A stretch of DNA of 64,000 nt from Bacillus sp. (in: firmicutes) (GTDB lineage: Bacteria > Bacillota > Bacilli > Bacillales > Salisediminibacteriaceae): contig JAJOJL010000144.1 in assembly GCA_021208645.1 (NCBI GenBank), forward strand, positions 1-64,000, written 5' to 3'. Positions 29,800 through 39,602 of the stretch are shown piece by piece. The notes beneath the pieces were generated by a model. The model was not told where the DNA came from. It saw only the letters and a list, made by a program, of their open reading frames with translations, and did no database searches. The stretch's first letter is position 1; each line of letters opens with the position of its first letter. The translations under genes were made by a program, and so were the position numbers.

Positions 29800-30411
29800 C
29801 TATTTCGAAACTGCTTTTTCTCCTATTTTACTTTCTTGGCCTTTTATAAGCCTTTGGATATTTGAGCGATGTTTCCAGACAGAAAATATACTGATGACTA
29901 CTAAGAAATATAAATAATAACTTGGATATTCAAAAACAAAATTAAACACGGCTGATATCAGTGTTGTCCCAATAATAAAAATGAGAGAGCCCAAAGATAC
30001 GTAGCGAGTAATAACAATAGACAAGATTGCAATAATTCCTGAAATTAATGCAGCAGTAAATACAAGGGTTGCTACAACACCAATTGTTGTTGCAACACCT
30101 TTACCTCCTTTGAAACCATAGTATATTGGCCAATTGTGTCCAATAATGGAAGCGAGTCCACTTGCCGCCGCAATGAAAGGATCGTTTGTAACATAAAGAG
30201 CTAAAACCACAGCTACAATTCCTTTGACACAGTCAAGGAGTAAAACAGATACAGCGGGTCCTACCCCCAAAACCCGCAACGTATTGGTGGCCCCTGCGTT
30301 CCCGCTACCATGCTGACGAATATCTACCTTCTTAATCTTCTTAGCAATAATGTAACTGAAACTGATTGAGCCAATTAAATAAGCAATGACTATACATATT
30401 AAACCTACCAT
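29800..30411 (-). CDS. plsY: Glycerol-3-phosphate acyltransferase PlsY
   Basis: PlsY transfers an acyl group from acyl phosphate to glycerol 3-phosphate. It is an integral membrane protein with about five helices and the conserved loops GSGNAGATNTLRVLG and HNWPIYYGFKGGKGVATTIG. The ATG at 30411 has GGAGG five bases upstream. About 203 residues is normal. It lies between gpsA and der; this combination places two consecutive phospholipid steps in one transcript. Confidence 0.95.
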   Translation of the reverse strand: MVGLICIVIAYLIGSISFSYIIAKKIKKVDIRQHGSGNAGATNTLRVLGVGPAVSVLLLDCVKGIVAVVLALYVTNDPFIAAASGLASIIGHNWPIYYGFKGGKGVATTIGVVATLVFTAALISGIIAILSIVITRYVSLGSLIFIIGTTLISAVFNFVFEYPSYYLYFLVVISIFSVWKHRSNIQRLIKGQESKIGEKAVSK

Positions 30412-30425
30412 TAGTGCCTCCACAT

Positions 30426-31741
30426 TTAATCATTTTTCTTTCTTGCAATGATACGTATTGGTGTACCTTTAAAATTAAATGTTTTTCTTATATTATTCTC
30501 CAAGTATCGCCGATAAGAAAAATGCAGTAGCTCTGGATCGTTTACGAACAATACAAACGTAGGTGGTGCAACAGCTACCTGTGTTGCATAATTTATTCTC
30601 AGTCTTTTTCCCCCACTGTCTGTAGGTGTAGGGGTCATTGTTACGGCATCCACAATCACATCGTTTAAAACATGCGTCGGTACTCTTAAGGTGTGGTTTT
30701 CACTTACTTCTTTAACTATGGTAATAAGTGGTGTAATCTTCTTTTTGTTTTTGCTGAAAGAAAAAGAACAGGAGCATATGATAAATACAATAGCTCTTCT
30801 TTCAACTTCTCTTCGTACTTTTGCATTGTTTTATCATCTTTTTCTACTACATCCCATTTGTTAACTACTAATATGACAGCTCGTCCTGCTTCATGAGCAT
30901 ATCCGGCAATTTTTTTATCTTGTTCTATTAGCCCCTCTTCACCATTAATAACCATTAATACTACATCGGAACGTTCTATCGCTTTCAATGCACGTAGGAC
31001 AGAATACTTTTCTGTACTCTCATAGACTTTACCTTTTTTTCTCATACCTGCTGTGTCAATGACAACATAATCTTGGTCGTCTCTAGTAAAAGGAGTATCA
31101 ATGGCATCTCTCGTTGTACCTGGTATATCACTCACAATTACTCTTTCTTCCCCAAGAATCGCATTTACAAGAGAAGATTTACCAACATTCGGTCTTCCAA
31201 TCAAGCTGATTCGGATTGTATCTTCATCATACACTTCTTCAGCATCTTTCGGAAAATGCTCCAATACCTTATCTAACAAGTCCCCAAGTCCTAGACCATG
31301 AGACCCTGAGATGGGTACTGGATCTCCAATTCCAAGGCTATAGAACTCATATAGTTTATCATGAAGAGTCGGATCATCCATTTTATTTACGGCCAGAACA
31401 ATCGGTTTCTTTGACCGGAACAAAAGCTGGGCTACTTCTTCATCAGCTCCAGTAATCCCTTCACGACCATTGACGACAAAACATATGACATCTGCTTCCT
31501 CAATGGCCAATTCTGCTTGGTAGCGCATTTGGACCATTAACGGTTCTTCGTTTATTTCAATACCGCCTGTATCAATAACATTGAATTCCCTATTCAGCCA
31601 TTCTGAAGAGCTGTAAATTCTGTCACGAGTAACTCCTGGTTTATCTTCTACAATGGCAATGCGTTCTCCTACTAAACGGTTAAATATTGTTGATTTCCCT
31701 ACATTCGGTCTGCCTACAATGGCTAATACAGGTTTAGGCAC
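30426..31741 (-). CDS. der: Ribosome biogenesis GTPase Der (EngA), frame broken
   Basis: Der is an essential tandem GTPase needed for 50S subunit maturation. Both G domains are seen: [14 protein letters not shown] with NKMD, and [16 protein letters not shown] with [10 protein letters not shown] and NKWD. One A is missing in a short A run at 30742-30746, so the frame stops after [13 protein letters not shown], while the other frame continues [14 protein letters not shown] and the KH-like domain to 30426 (RIIARKKND). Joined length is about 438 residues, as expected. Because the gene is essential in B. subtilis, the break is probably an error. Start is a GTG at 31741. Confidence 0.93.
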
Positions 31742-31942
31742 GTTACATTCCTCACTTCCTACAATACTGGTCTGAAGCTTAGTTTACTCCAATACACTGA
31801 GTAAAACATGTTTAGTTCTCAATTACTAGTATTGTATTTTTTTCCATGAAGAATTCCTCTCCAATGGATAACTTAGGAAAGGAAAAACATGGCTACAACA
31901 TTATAACAAACAGAAATACAATTCTACAAACCTTTTTACAAA

Positions 31943-32573
31943 CTATGCGTTTAATTTCCCTTGGCCAACTGGTTTGGGAGTATTTGTAACCCACTTATTA
32001 CGAAGCAACCCTGCTCCTGTTTCGAGGCCATTCCATATTACAAGAATTAAGGCATTAAGGGAGAACATATCTAATAACAAAAAGTCTCCAATGATGAAGG
32101 AATCAAAATAAACATGTGACCTCTCCCATAAAGAAAAAATAAAGATGATTTCTCCTAAAATTAATGCCGTCGTTACAACAGGTATTCTTTTTTTCTGATC
32201 CTTTATAAAAACAATAGCCAACACACTTGCTATTACACAGATAGTCACCGTTGGAGAAAGAAAATAACCAAACTGGTTCAAAATAAATAAAATATTGAAG
32301 CAAATAATAAGCACCCGATATGAAAGCAATTACAACATAGCAGTATAATTTTTCTTGCCATTTATATTTTGCAAGCTGATAAAAACAAAAAAACACTAAA
32401 ATGAAAAAAATCAATCTAATTGACAAACTTACAATAGATAGATGAATTCCTGAAGAAATAACAAGCAATAATAATACAAACACATTTTTCTCTTTCCGCT
32501 TTTGATTAGAGTCAAAAAAATAACTACCGACAATTAGTAGCCACATGGCCCAGTAAAACCAAAACCCATCCAT
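31943..32573 (-). CDS. yphA: YphA-family membrane protein, frame broken
   Basis: Two overlapping open frames both encode strings of hydrophobic helices: the first from 32573 (MDGFWFYWAMWLLIVGSYFF) and the second ending at 31943. They join somewhere around 32265-32330 to give an approximately 205-residue protein with about six membrane segments. Position between der and fni matches yphA in B. subtilis. Function unknown. Confidence 0.65.
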
Positions 32574-32665
32574 AATGAATGCTCCCTTTCCAATTTATCC
32601 TTTTATCATAATCGGCAATTTAATGGACAAAATATACTTAATTGTTTGAAAAGGAGGGAATTTAT

Positions 32666-32800
32666 TTGGGAAAAGACAGACAGGAAAGCAAATTACGTAA
32701 AGAAGGTAAAGTTTCAGGAGACAGAGACCAAAGCTTGCATTATGGCGGAAGTATAAAATTAGAAGGTGCAGAAGAAGCCAGAAGGAGACAAAGAAAATAA
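32666..32800 (+). CDS. ypzI: YpzI-family small protein
   Basis: A TTG start with AAGGAGGG seven bases upstream opens a 44-codon frame beginning MGKDRQESKLRKEGKVSGDR and ending with a basic tail. The very polar composition and the MGKDRQE start match the small conserved Bacillus protein YpzI, of unknown function. It is on the plus strand, opposite to its neighbours, between yphA and fni, and is followed by a hairpin. Confidence 0.65.
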   Translation: MGKDRQESKLRKEGKVSGDRDQSLHYGGSIKLEGAEEARRRQRK

Positions 32801-32807
32801 AAAAATC

Positions 32808-32845
32808 TTAAACAGACTACTTATAAAGAATTCAGTCTGTTTAAG
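32808..32845. terminator. Hairpin after ypzI
   Basis: CTTAAACAGACT and its perfect complement form a 12-base stem with a 15-base loop a few bases after the ypzI stop. The downstream side is only moderately T-rich. Confidence 0.6.
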
Positions 32846-32868
32846 TATTACGTTCTTGTTTTTATTTA

Positions 32869-33041
32869 GGCTCTGTTAAACGATGGTGTTGATATTTCAT
32901 ATACGTTGATTTGAGCGAAAGGAGCGAGACTCCAGCGGGAAAAGCAACAGGCGAAGACCCCGCAGGAACGAGGAGGCTGAAGCGTTGCCCGCGGAAAGCG
33001 AGCTCCTGTAGAGAAAATCAACATTAAACGCTAACAGAGCT
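32869..33041. repeat. GC-rich dispersed repeat, copy 1
   Basis: A segment of about 172 bases is bounded by GGCTCTGTTA and TAACAGAGC, that is, inverted ends of nine bases. The core is much richer in GC than its surroundings and includes GAAGACCCCGCAGG and GCCCGCGGAAAGCGAGCTCC. A second copy with the same ends lies at 42683-42855. Internal self-complementarity (GGAGC/GCTCC, GCGGG/CCCGC) suggests a folded RNA or a MITE-like element. It carries no gene. Similar GC-rich repeats are common in Bacillaceae genomes. Confidence 0.8.
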
Positions 33042-33049
33042 TTTATTTA

Positions 33050-33089
33050 AAACCGAATAAAGCCCGCATCTGCTGACTTTATTCGGTTT
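33050..33089 (-). terminator. fni terminator overlapping its stop
   Basis: AAACCGAATAAAG pairs with CTTTATTCGGTTT around a 14-base loop; the 5' arm contains the fni stop codon. Confidence 0.75.
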
Positions 33090-34140
33090 CATAACGATTA
33101 GCAAAGTAGTCTGTGGAAATATGCCTTTCTTTTAGCCAGTGGCCTACTCCACCAGTAATAAGCAAAGGTACACTCTGAAGGTTTTGGATATTTTTTGCTC
33201 CGAGAGATGTCATAATCATCCCTAACTGTGTCAAGGTTTCTTCTAATTGGAGAACTGTTTCTTCTACTCCATCTTTGTGGAGCCATTTCAGCACCTTTCC
33301 TGCCATTCCAACAGCATCGGCACCAAGGGATAAAGCCTTGGCAATCTGGATAGCGTTTTGTATTCCTCCAGTAGCAATCACCTGAATATTTGGTTGCGCA
33401 TGCTTAGCTTCTGCAATTGATACAGCCGTAGGGATTCCCCATTCATTGAAAAACTCAAATCTTTTTACTCTCCTGTTGTTTTCAATTTTTGAGAAATTTG
33501 TACCACCATAGCCACCGATATCTACAATCGATACTCCTGCGTTATAAAGCTTATTCACTGTTTCCCTGCTCATTCCGTAACCAACTTCTTTAACAATAAC
33601 CGGTACATTGATATCATGAACAATTTGTTCGATTCTCTTTAGAGCTCCATCGAAATCTCTATCTCCTTCAGGCATTACCAGTTCCTGAATCACATTCAGA
33701 TGGATTTGTAGAGCATTTGCCTCAATCATATCTACACTAGCCTTCGCTTGGTCAACAGTTGCTTCACTTCCTAAATTAGCAAAAATTATGCCATTAGGAT
33801 GTTTCTTACGAACAATTGTATAGGAATTTGCTTCGTTACTATCTCTAATCGCTGCCATTTGTGATCCAACTGCCATGGGTAAAGATAGGGTGTTAGCCAC
33901 TTCTGCTAACTTACCATTAATATTTTCAGTTGCTTTACCACCGCCGCCTGTCATAGCATTGATAAAAATTGGCGAACTGATAGACAGTCCGCCAATAGAT
34001 GAGGATAAATTAACATCGCTCAAATTAATGTTTGGCAAGCTTTGGTGTATAAAACGTATGTCTTCTAAACCAGATGTGTTACTTTGACCTGTTTTCATTG
34101 CATGGTCTATATGGTCTAGTTTTCTTTTTGCTCGTGACAC
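33079..34140 (-). CDS. fni: Type 2 isopentenyl-diphosphate isomerase
   Basis: This FMN-dependent enzyme interconverts IPP and DMAPP and supplies precursors to HepS/HepT. The 353-residue TIM-barrel protein shows the family N-terminus RAKRKLDHI, the FMN-binding FINAMTGGGGKATENIN, VKEVGYGMS, DIGGYGGTNF and ATGGIQNAIQIAKAL. The GTG at 34140 has GGTGATGG upstream. It lies before rpsA (ypfD), as in B. subtilis (ypgA). No frame damage. Confidence 0.94.
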   Translation of the reverse strand: MSRAKRKLDHIDHAMKTGQSNTSGLEDIRFIHQSLPNINLSDVNLSSSIGGLSISSPIFINAMTGGGGKATENINGKLAEVANTLSLPMAVGSQMAAIRDSNEANSYTIVRKKHPNGIIFANLGSEATVDQAKASVDMIEANALQIHLNVIQELVMPEGDRDFDGALKRIEQIVHDINVPVIVKEVGYGMSRETVNKLYNAGVSIVDIGGYGGTNFSKIENNRRVKRFEFFNEWGIPTAVSIAEAKHAQPNIQVIATGGIQNAIQIAKALSLGADAVGMAGKVLKWLHKDGVEETVLQLEETLTQLGMIMTSLGAKNIQNLQSVPLLITGGVGHWLKERHISTDYFANRYETE

Positions 34141-34180
34141 TTACCATCACCGCCAGTGGTTTACTTTTTTTTTGAATTTA

Positions 34181-35338
34181 CTAACCTTTATATTTCTTTA
34201 GCTGATCTCCAATAACATCTCCTAAAGAAAAACCAGCACTATCCTCTTCTTTTTGGTACTCTTTTTTCACTTCATTTTCAAGCTTTGCTGCCTGTTCTTC
34301 TTCTAATGCCCTAATACTTAAAGAAATCCGTTTATCTGCAAGGTTGATATCTAGGACCTTTGCCTTTACTGATTCTCCTTCTTTCAACACTTCACCTGGT
34401 GTACCAATATGTTTATTGGCAATTTGAGAAATATGAACAAGTCCTTCTACTCCAGGAACAACTTCTATAAAGGCCCCAAATGATACTAGACGCTTAACAA
34501 CACCTTCCACTACATCCCCTTGCTTTATTTTTCCTTCTACAGCTTCCCATGGGCCTGGTAGCGTCTCCTTTATGGATAGAGAAATGCGTTCATTATCAGG
34601 GTCAACTCCCAAGACTTTTACTTTAACCACATCACCTTCATTAATCACCTCTGAAGGAGACTCAACATGATGATGAGCTAATTGTGAAATATGAACAAGA
34701 CCGTCAACACCACCGATATCAACGAAGGCACCGAAGTCTGTTAGACGTTGAACTGTTCCTTCTAATACATCACCAGGTTTAATATCTGATAATGTTTTTT
34801 GTTTTTTCTCTTTTGCCTCTTCATCTAGTACTGCACGTTGAGAAAGGATTAATTTATTTTTTTCCTTATCCATTTCAATTACTTTTAACCTTAACGACTT
34901 TCCTTTGTAATCTGAAAAATCTTCTACGAAGTGACGTTCAACGAGGGAAGCTGGAATAAATCCTCTTACTCCAACATCAACAACAAGTCCACCTTTTACT
35001 ACATCTGCCACTTCTGCTTCAAATGTCTCTCCAGTTGCCAACTTATCCACCATTGTCTCCCAAGCACGCTCTGCAGCAACTGCTTTCTTTGACAACACCA
35101 GTTCTTCATCCGTGGATTTAATGACTTTTAATTCCACTTCTTGTCCTTCTTGAAGAACATCACTTACTTTTTCCACATGTAGGCTGGACAGTTCACTAAT
35201 AGGAATAATACCATCTAACTTATAACCCACATTGACATATGCTTGTTTGTCCTCCACCTTAGTAACTGTTCCCTTCACTATTTCCCCAACTGAAAAAGTC
35301 TTTACATCAGCCATTTCGTTATTCATTTCTTCTACCAT
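34181..35338 (-). CDS. rpsA: 30S ribosomal protein S1 homologue (four S1 domains)
   Basis: The protein has four S1 RNA-binding domains, seen as recurring GTVTKVEDKQAYVNVGYKLD, EAEVADVVKGGLVVDVG, EGTVQRLTDFGAFVDIGGVD and EGVVKRLVSFGAFIEV. This is shorter than the six-domain S1 of E. coli and matches YpfD of B. subtilis. About 385 residues. The ATG at 35338 has GGGAGG eight bases upstream. It probably helps mRNA handling on the ribosome; in B. subtilis it is not essential. It lies behind cmk and plsC, a conserved arrangement. Confidence 0.93.
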   Translation of the reverse strand: MVEEMNNEMADVKTFSVGEIVKGTVTKVEDKQAYVNVGYKLDGIIPISELSSLHVEKVSDVLQEGQEVELKVIKSTDEELVLSKKAVAAERAWETMVDKLATGETFEAEVADVVKGGLVVDVGVRGFIPASLVERHFVEDFSDYKGKSLRLKVIEMDKEKNKLILSQRAVLDEEAKEKKQKTLSDIKPGDVLEGTVQRLTDFGAFVDIGGVDGLVHISQLAHHHVESPSEVINEGDVVKVKVLGVDPDNERISLSIKETLPGPWEAVEGKIKQGDVVEGVVKRLVSFGAFIEVVPGVEGLVHISQIANKHIGTPGEVLKEGESVKAKVLDINLADKRISLSIRALEEEQAAKLENEVKKEYQKEEDSAGFSLGDVIGDQLKKYKG

Positions 35339-35433
35339 TGACAATACCTCCCTAATTCACCAGACAATAATAGCCTAAAATATTTCATTTATTATAAGCC
35401 CCATTAACACATGAGGATAAAAACCAAATTTAA

Positions 35434-36025
35434 TTACTGTTTAACACCATATTCGTCAAGAAGTTGTTGAATACCTTCCATGATTTTTTCCGTTGCCTCA
35501 TCGGCAGAGGCCTTCTGTTCCCTCAACTCCTCCATTGCAACAGGCTTCCCATAAGCGACAGTAATTTCACTAAAAACTTTATAAGTTCCAATGATGGCAC
35601 ATGGAACAACAGCTGCACCAGACCTCAATGCAAAGAATCCGACTCCTGTAAGTCCTTTACCAAGCTGACCATTTTTACTCCTTGTTCCCTCAGGAAAAAC
35701 ACCAACCATTTCTCCCTCACCTAAAAGTTTCAAACCAGTACGTAGCGCTTGTCTGTCACTCATTCCCCGTCTAATAGGAAATGCCCCAAGCTTTGGAATG
35801 AGACGCTTAAGAATTGGGACCTCAAACAATTCTGCTTTTGCCATAAATCTTGTAGGGCGTTGGATAAAGGATCCCACTAATGGAGGGTCTAAAGTATGAA
35901 TATGGTTACTGCATAATAATACACCCACGTTATCAGGAATATTTTCTTTTCCAACGATGTTTATTCGGTAAAATATTCGAAAAAAAAGATCGGCATAAAA
36001 ATTGCCCTAATTTAAATAGTGACAT
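35434..36025 (-). CDS. plsC: 1-acylglycerol-3-phosphate acyltransferase, frame broken
   Basis: PlsC adds the second acyl chain to make phosphatidic acid. The acyltransferase motifs are SNHIHTLDP (His and Asp of HX4D), FPIRRG and FPEGTRSKNG. The first frame from the ATG at 36025 reads MSLFKLGQFLCRSFF; an extra T in T8 (35980-35987) shifts it, and the next frame continues RIFYRINIVGKENIPDNVGV into the long open part. Joined length is about 197 residues, as usual. It follows cmk by a few bases. Confidence 0.9.
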
Positions 36026-36027
36026 GT

Positions 36028-36711
36028 TCACGTTACGTTTTCCCTTCTTTCTTCCACCAGCGCTAGAATAGAATGAACAACTTCTTTAATACTCATGGTT
36101 GTAGAGTTTACTTCAACAGCATCCTCTGCCTTTATAAGAGGAGCAATTTCTCTTTCAGAATCAATTTTGTCCCGTTGCCTAATTTCATTTATCAATTTAT
36201 CGTAATCTGACGACTGACCTTTTGCCAGGTGTTCTTCATGCCTTCTACGGGCTCTTTCTTCAACTGAAGCAGTTAAAAATACTTTCAACTCTGCTTCAGG
36301 TAGGACCATTGTTCCAATATCCCTCCCGTCCATTACTGTGCCACCTTTTACAGCTAAAAGTTGCTGTCGCTTCACCATTTCTTGACGAATTTTTTGATGC
36401 TTCGCTACATAAGAAACATTATTTGTTACATCTGAGGAACGTATTTCTTCAGTAATATCCTTACCATTAAGAAGTATCCTTTGTGATCCTTCCGTATTTA
36501 TAAGCTCAATGTCTAATTCTTTTAACAGCTCAACTAGTTTTCTCTCATCATTTACGTCAATATTATTTTGAATTGCTTCGTATGTAATTGCTCTGTACAT
36601 GGCACCAGTATCAATATAAATATAAGATAATTCTTCAGCTACCATTTTGGCAACGGTACTTTTTCCTGCCCCAGCTGGTCCATCAATAGCAATATTCATC
36701 TGCTTTTTCAT
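36028..36711 (-). CDS. cmk: Cytidylate kinase
   Basis: Cmk phosphorylates CMP and dCMP. The P-loop AIDGPAGAGKSTVAK is at the N-terminus, followed by YIDTGAMYRAIT and VMDGRDIGTMVLPEAELKVF. The 227-residue length is normal and the frame is intact. It is the first gene of the cmk-plsC-rpsA set. Confidence 0.96.
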   Translation of the reverse strand: MKKQMNIAIDGPAGAGKSTVAKMVAEELSYIYIDTGAMYRAITYEAIQNNIDVNDERKLVELLKELDIELINTEGSQRILLNGKDITEEIRSSDVTNNVSYVAKHQKIRQEMVKRQQLLAVKGGTVMDGRDIGTMVLPEAELKVFLTASVEERARRRHEEHLAKGQSSDYDKLINEIRQRDKIDSEREIAPLIKAEDAVEVNSTTMSIKEVVHSILALVEERRENVT

Positions 36712-36919
36712 GCTGTTACCCCATTCTCTACTATAATTTACTCTGGTTCGTTTTACTTAAAGAGTCCTTTATTCATCTTACCATATTATTATGAAACCGG
36801 TCTATTTATTCAGAATAATTAACTATTAGAAATTTACTTTCCTAAAGTTGTAGTTTAGTTCCATCAGGAAAATTATATCATTGTTTTACTCAATATTCTT
36901 CCATTTATCATAAAATAAA

Positions 36920-36949
36920 GGGTATTCCAAGGACTCCCTTGAAACACCC
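36920..36949 (-). terminator. ypeB terminator
   Basis: GGGTGTTtCAAGG and CCTTGgAATACCC form an imperfect 12-base stem and are followed by a T-rich stretch on the minus strand, about 20 bases behind ypeB. The rest of the gap 36712-36965 shows no gene. Confidence 0.75.
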
Positions 36950-36965
36950 AATATTGTTGAAGCCT

Positions 36966-38312
36966 TTAATCTCGATATACCGGTTCAGGATTAGCCATCT
37001 TTTCGACTTGTTCTTCTTTTCCGTCTTCTGCATTGATGAAGATTCTGTATGTGTCATTGTTGATTACACCAAAAAATTCATGACAGAGGACCTCTTCCCC
37101 AAGTTGATTTTCGATTATTGCTAAATGGTGCTCCATTACTTCTAAATTTGGGTTTAAAAATTCTTCCGCTTCCTCTCTTGACAATTCCTCAGTAAATTCT
37201 TCTCTATCATTGTGGTGCTCTAAATAAGCGAATGCCTCATAACCAATAACATCTCCCTCATCTAAAGCTACTTCAATGACAATTGAATCAGAATAGATTC
37301 TAATATTGTCCATGAGCCCTGCAAAATTATAAACCCCAATATTATCATACTGACGACTATCAACTAATTGCATATTATCAAAACCATTTCTCTCTATGAA
37401 CTCCTTAGCATTCTCGGAGCCTTCATAAAGACTAATATTTTGCTTGTCCACATCCCTTTCATTCAACATCCAAACTGGGTGTCCACCTATTTTTGTAATG
37501 TCCATTACGATGTTGGTTCCATGTTTTTCATCTGGAATAGTAAGGCTGTATGCTTCATATTCTAAACCTTCTCCAGCAATTGTAACTTCCGCATCCTGAA
37601 TGGATTGCAGTTCTAAAAAATCCTGAGCTACATTTAATACTTCTTCTTCATTTATTGGATCACCAGTAAGGTTTTTTGCAATATCTTCTCCATTTGTTGA
37701 TAGTTCAGAAGAGCCTGCACCGAAATCTACTTCGGTAAATCCACCTACTTTTTCGTCAATTATGTGAAACCCATTAACAATCGCATTGTCCATTGGCTCT
37801 ACTTCTGTAGCCAATGCCATTTCCACATCCATCCACCTTAACTGCTCTTTCAGTACCATAGACTGGACCCTTCTCATTTCACTTTGAATTTCTCCCGCCT
37901 GTTCATATAACTGCTCCAGCGCTTTGTATTCATCATCTGTTAACGGGTCGTTATCAAGATCCCTTATGGCATTTCTATAGGAGAAATTCCCAATCTTAAA
38001 CAAATACTCTTCCGTTTTACTAAATGGCATTAAAGCTAACGGAAGCTGACCAAGTTCATTTTGTGCCTCCGATGTAATTCTCCAAACCTCCGCTAGGGAT
38101 GGAGAAAGCCTATCTCTGGAATTCATTGCCAATGTTGCCCCAAGTTCATCATGGAGCAAATCAAGGTTATAGGTTAATTCATGAAAAGCCCTTTGATAGT
38201 TGGCTTCTGCTTTAATCAAGATCGCGTTTTTCTCTTGATGTTCGATATAACCCCAGTAGCCAGTTCCAATTATCCCAACTACTAATACACCAATTATTAT
38301 ATTTCTAATCAC
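36966..38312 (-). CDS. ypeB: Germination protein YpeB
   Basis: YpeB is needed to localise and stabilise the cortex lytic enzyme SleB in spores. The protein has one N-terminal membrane helix (IIIGVLVVGIIGTGYWGYI), a long helical region and C-terminal PepSY-like YPEB domains. About 448 residues from the GTG at 38312, which has GGGAGG upstream; the ATG at 38330 would include the ribosome binding site. The gene starts right behind sleB, the conserved bicistronic order. Confidence 0.94.
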   Translation of the reverse strand: MIRNIIIGVLVVGIIGTGYWGYIEHQEKNAILIKAEANYQRAFHELTYNLDLLHDELGATLAMNSRDRLSPSLAEVWRITSEAQNELGQLPLALMPFSKTEEYLFKIGNFSYRNAIRDLDNDPLTDDEYKALEQLYEQAGEIQSEMRRVQSMVLKEQLRWMDVEMALATEVEPMDNAIVNGFHIIDEKVGGFTEVDFGAGSSELSTNGEDIAKNLTGDPINEEEVLNVAQDFLELQSIQDAEVTIAGEGLEYEAYSLTIPDEKHGTNIVMDITKIGGHPVWMLNERDVDKQNISLYEGSENAKEFIERNGFDNMQLVDSRQYDNIGVYNFAGLMDNIRIYSDSIVIEVALDEGDVIGYEAFAYLEHHNDREEFTEELSREEAEEFLNPNLEVMEHHLAIIENQLGEEVLCHEFFGVINNDTYRIFINAEDGKEEQVEKMANPEPVYRD

Positions 38313-38330
38313 TTTTACCACCTCCCACAT

Positions 38331-39428
38331 TTATTTTGCAAAAATGTGTTTTCCAATTTGCTTTGTTTGTGGTCTCGACCAAATCCACCTTGATGTTGCT
38401 GTTGACGGATTGAAAAAATATAACGCATTTCCAGTTGGGTCCTGGCCATTAATTGCATCTAAAACGGCCTTCCTTGAAGTTTCATTTGGCTCTAGCCAGA
38501 TTTGACCGTCTGCAACGGCACAAAAAGCTCCCGGTTCAAAGATGACACCGTTTACTGTATTTGGGAACAAAGGACTATTAACTCTGTTAATAATAACTGC
38601 TGCAACAGCAACTTGTCCTACAAAAGGTTCGCCCCTTGACTCACCATTAACAGCTTGTGCCATAATTCGAATGTCATTATCTGAGAATCCATCCGGTACA
38701 TTGATAGCGCTTTGTACATCAATATCGTCATCTTGTTCCACCACTTCTTCTTCTTCGGGAACTGGTACTTCCTCGGCTTCTTGTGTAGGTGGTTGTTCTG
38801 CTCCAGGTTGATCAGGCTCAGGTTGAATTTCACCTTGCTGTTGTGGCTGCTCTTCCTGTTGAGGTGTTTCTCCCTCCACAGGTTGCTGTTGACCATCCGG
38901 CTGCTGAATTTCCCCTTGCTGACCTCGCTCTGCTGGTGGAGCTTGACTACCTTTTCCCTGTTGACCACCAGGTGCTTTCTGCTCTCCACCTGGTTGACTA
39001 TGTTGTTGCTTGTCTCTACTTCCTTTTGGACCTTGTTGAATATCTAATGGTGTACCACCATAGTACGTAAACTTCCTTCCTTCCCTTATCATACGGTGTA
39101 CCCATTCTTTATCATATTCCGTCGACCTTTCTAGCATCGCTTTCGTCTTTTCTCCAACTAATCCAGTGACATCCATACCGAATTCGCTTTGATAATTGCG
39201 AACCGCCCAATAGGTACCCCATCCGAATACGCCATCAATATTTCCATTATAAAAGCCTATCCATTGAAGACGGGCTTGCAATTCTACTACATCATCACCT
39301 GTTGCCCCCTTTTGAATAACTTGATCAGAAAATGCATCTGCTGGTTGGGGCAATAGTAAAGTGACATAAATAAACATCGAGATAATGATGCACAATCGCT
39401 TTTTAGTTGCTCTCGTGCTGTTTTTCAT
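38331..39428 (-). CDS. sleB: Spore cortex-lytic enzyme SleB with long Pro/Gln linker
   Basis: SleB is a lytic transglycosylase that degrades spore cortex peptidoglycan at germination. The order is: signal peptide (residues 1-32), a peptidoglycan-binding domain (about 36-100, with GATGDDVVELQARLQWIG), a linker (about 125-245), and the C-terminal SleB/CwlJ hydrolase domain (IRIMAQAVNGESRGEPFVGQ with the catalytic glutamate, to the end). The linker is unusual: it is rich in Pro, Gln, Gly and Glu and longer than the short linker of B. subtilis SleB, making the protein 365 residues against about 305. It is followed by ypeB. Confidence 0.94.
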   Translation of the reverse strand: MKNSTRATKKRLCIIISMFIYVTLLLPQPADAFSDQVIQKGATGDDVVELQARLQWIGFYNGNIDGVFGWGTYWAVRNYQSEFGMDVTGLVGEKTKAMLERSTEYDKEWVHRMIREGRKFTYYGGTPLDIQQGPKGSRDKQQHSQPGGEQKAPGGQQGKGSQAPPAERGQQGEIQQPDGQQQPVEGETPQQEEQPQQQGEIQPEPDQPGAEQPPTQEAEEVPVPEEEEVVEQDDDIDVQSAINVPDGFSDNDIRIMAQAVNGESRGEPFVGQVAVAAVIINRVNSPLFPNTVNGVIFEPGAFCAVADGQIWLEPNETSRKAVLDAINGQDPTGNALYFFNPSTATSRWIWSRPQTKQIGKHIFAK

Positions 39429-39553
39429 GTGTCATCCTCCTCAATTAATTCTCTGACATTCATTTGCACTTTCACGATTCAATAAGGTTAGTTTTTTCAA
39501 AGCTGGTCATTTTATGCAGTTTTCCCTCAAACTTCTCCTAACGGATTAAAAAC

Positions 39554-39602
39554 CATAAAAAAGGCACCTTGAAAGCAGCATCTGCTTTTAAGGTACCTTT
39601 TT
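39554..39602. terminator. Bidirectional terminator between ypeQ-like gene and sleB
   Basis: AAAGGCACCTTGAAAGCAG and its near-perfect complement form a long stem with an ATCT-type loop and A/T runs on both sides. It directly follows the small gene at 39602-39775. Confidence 0.85.

Noticed and set aside
38760..39010. Repeated codon pattern in sleB as a CRISPR or tandem DNA repeat
   Set aside because: The units are irregular and in frame with the protein; it is low-complexity coding sequence with no spacer structure.
38542..39070. Long plus-strand open frames opposite sleB
   Set aside because: They are shadows of the Pro/Gln/Glu-rich linker, whose codon bias leaves the complementary strand open. 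No ribosome binding site or homology.
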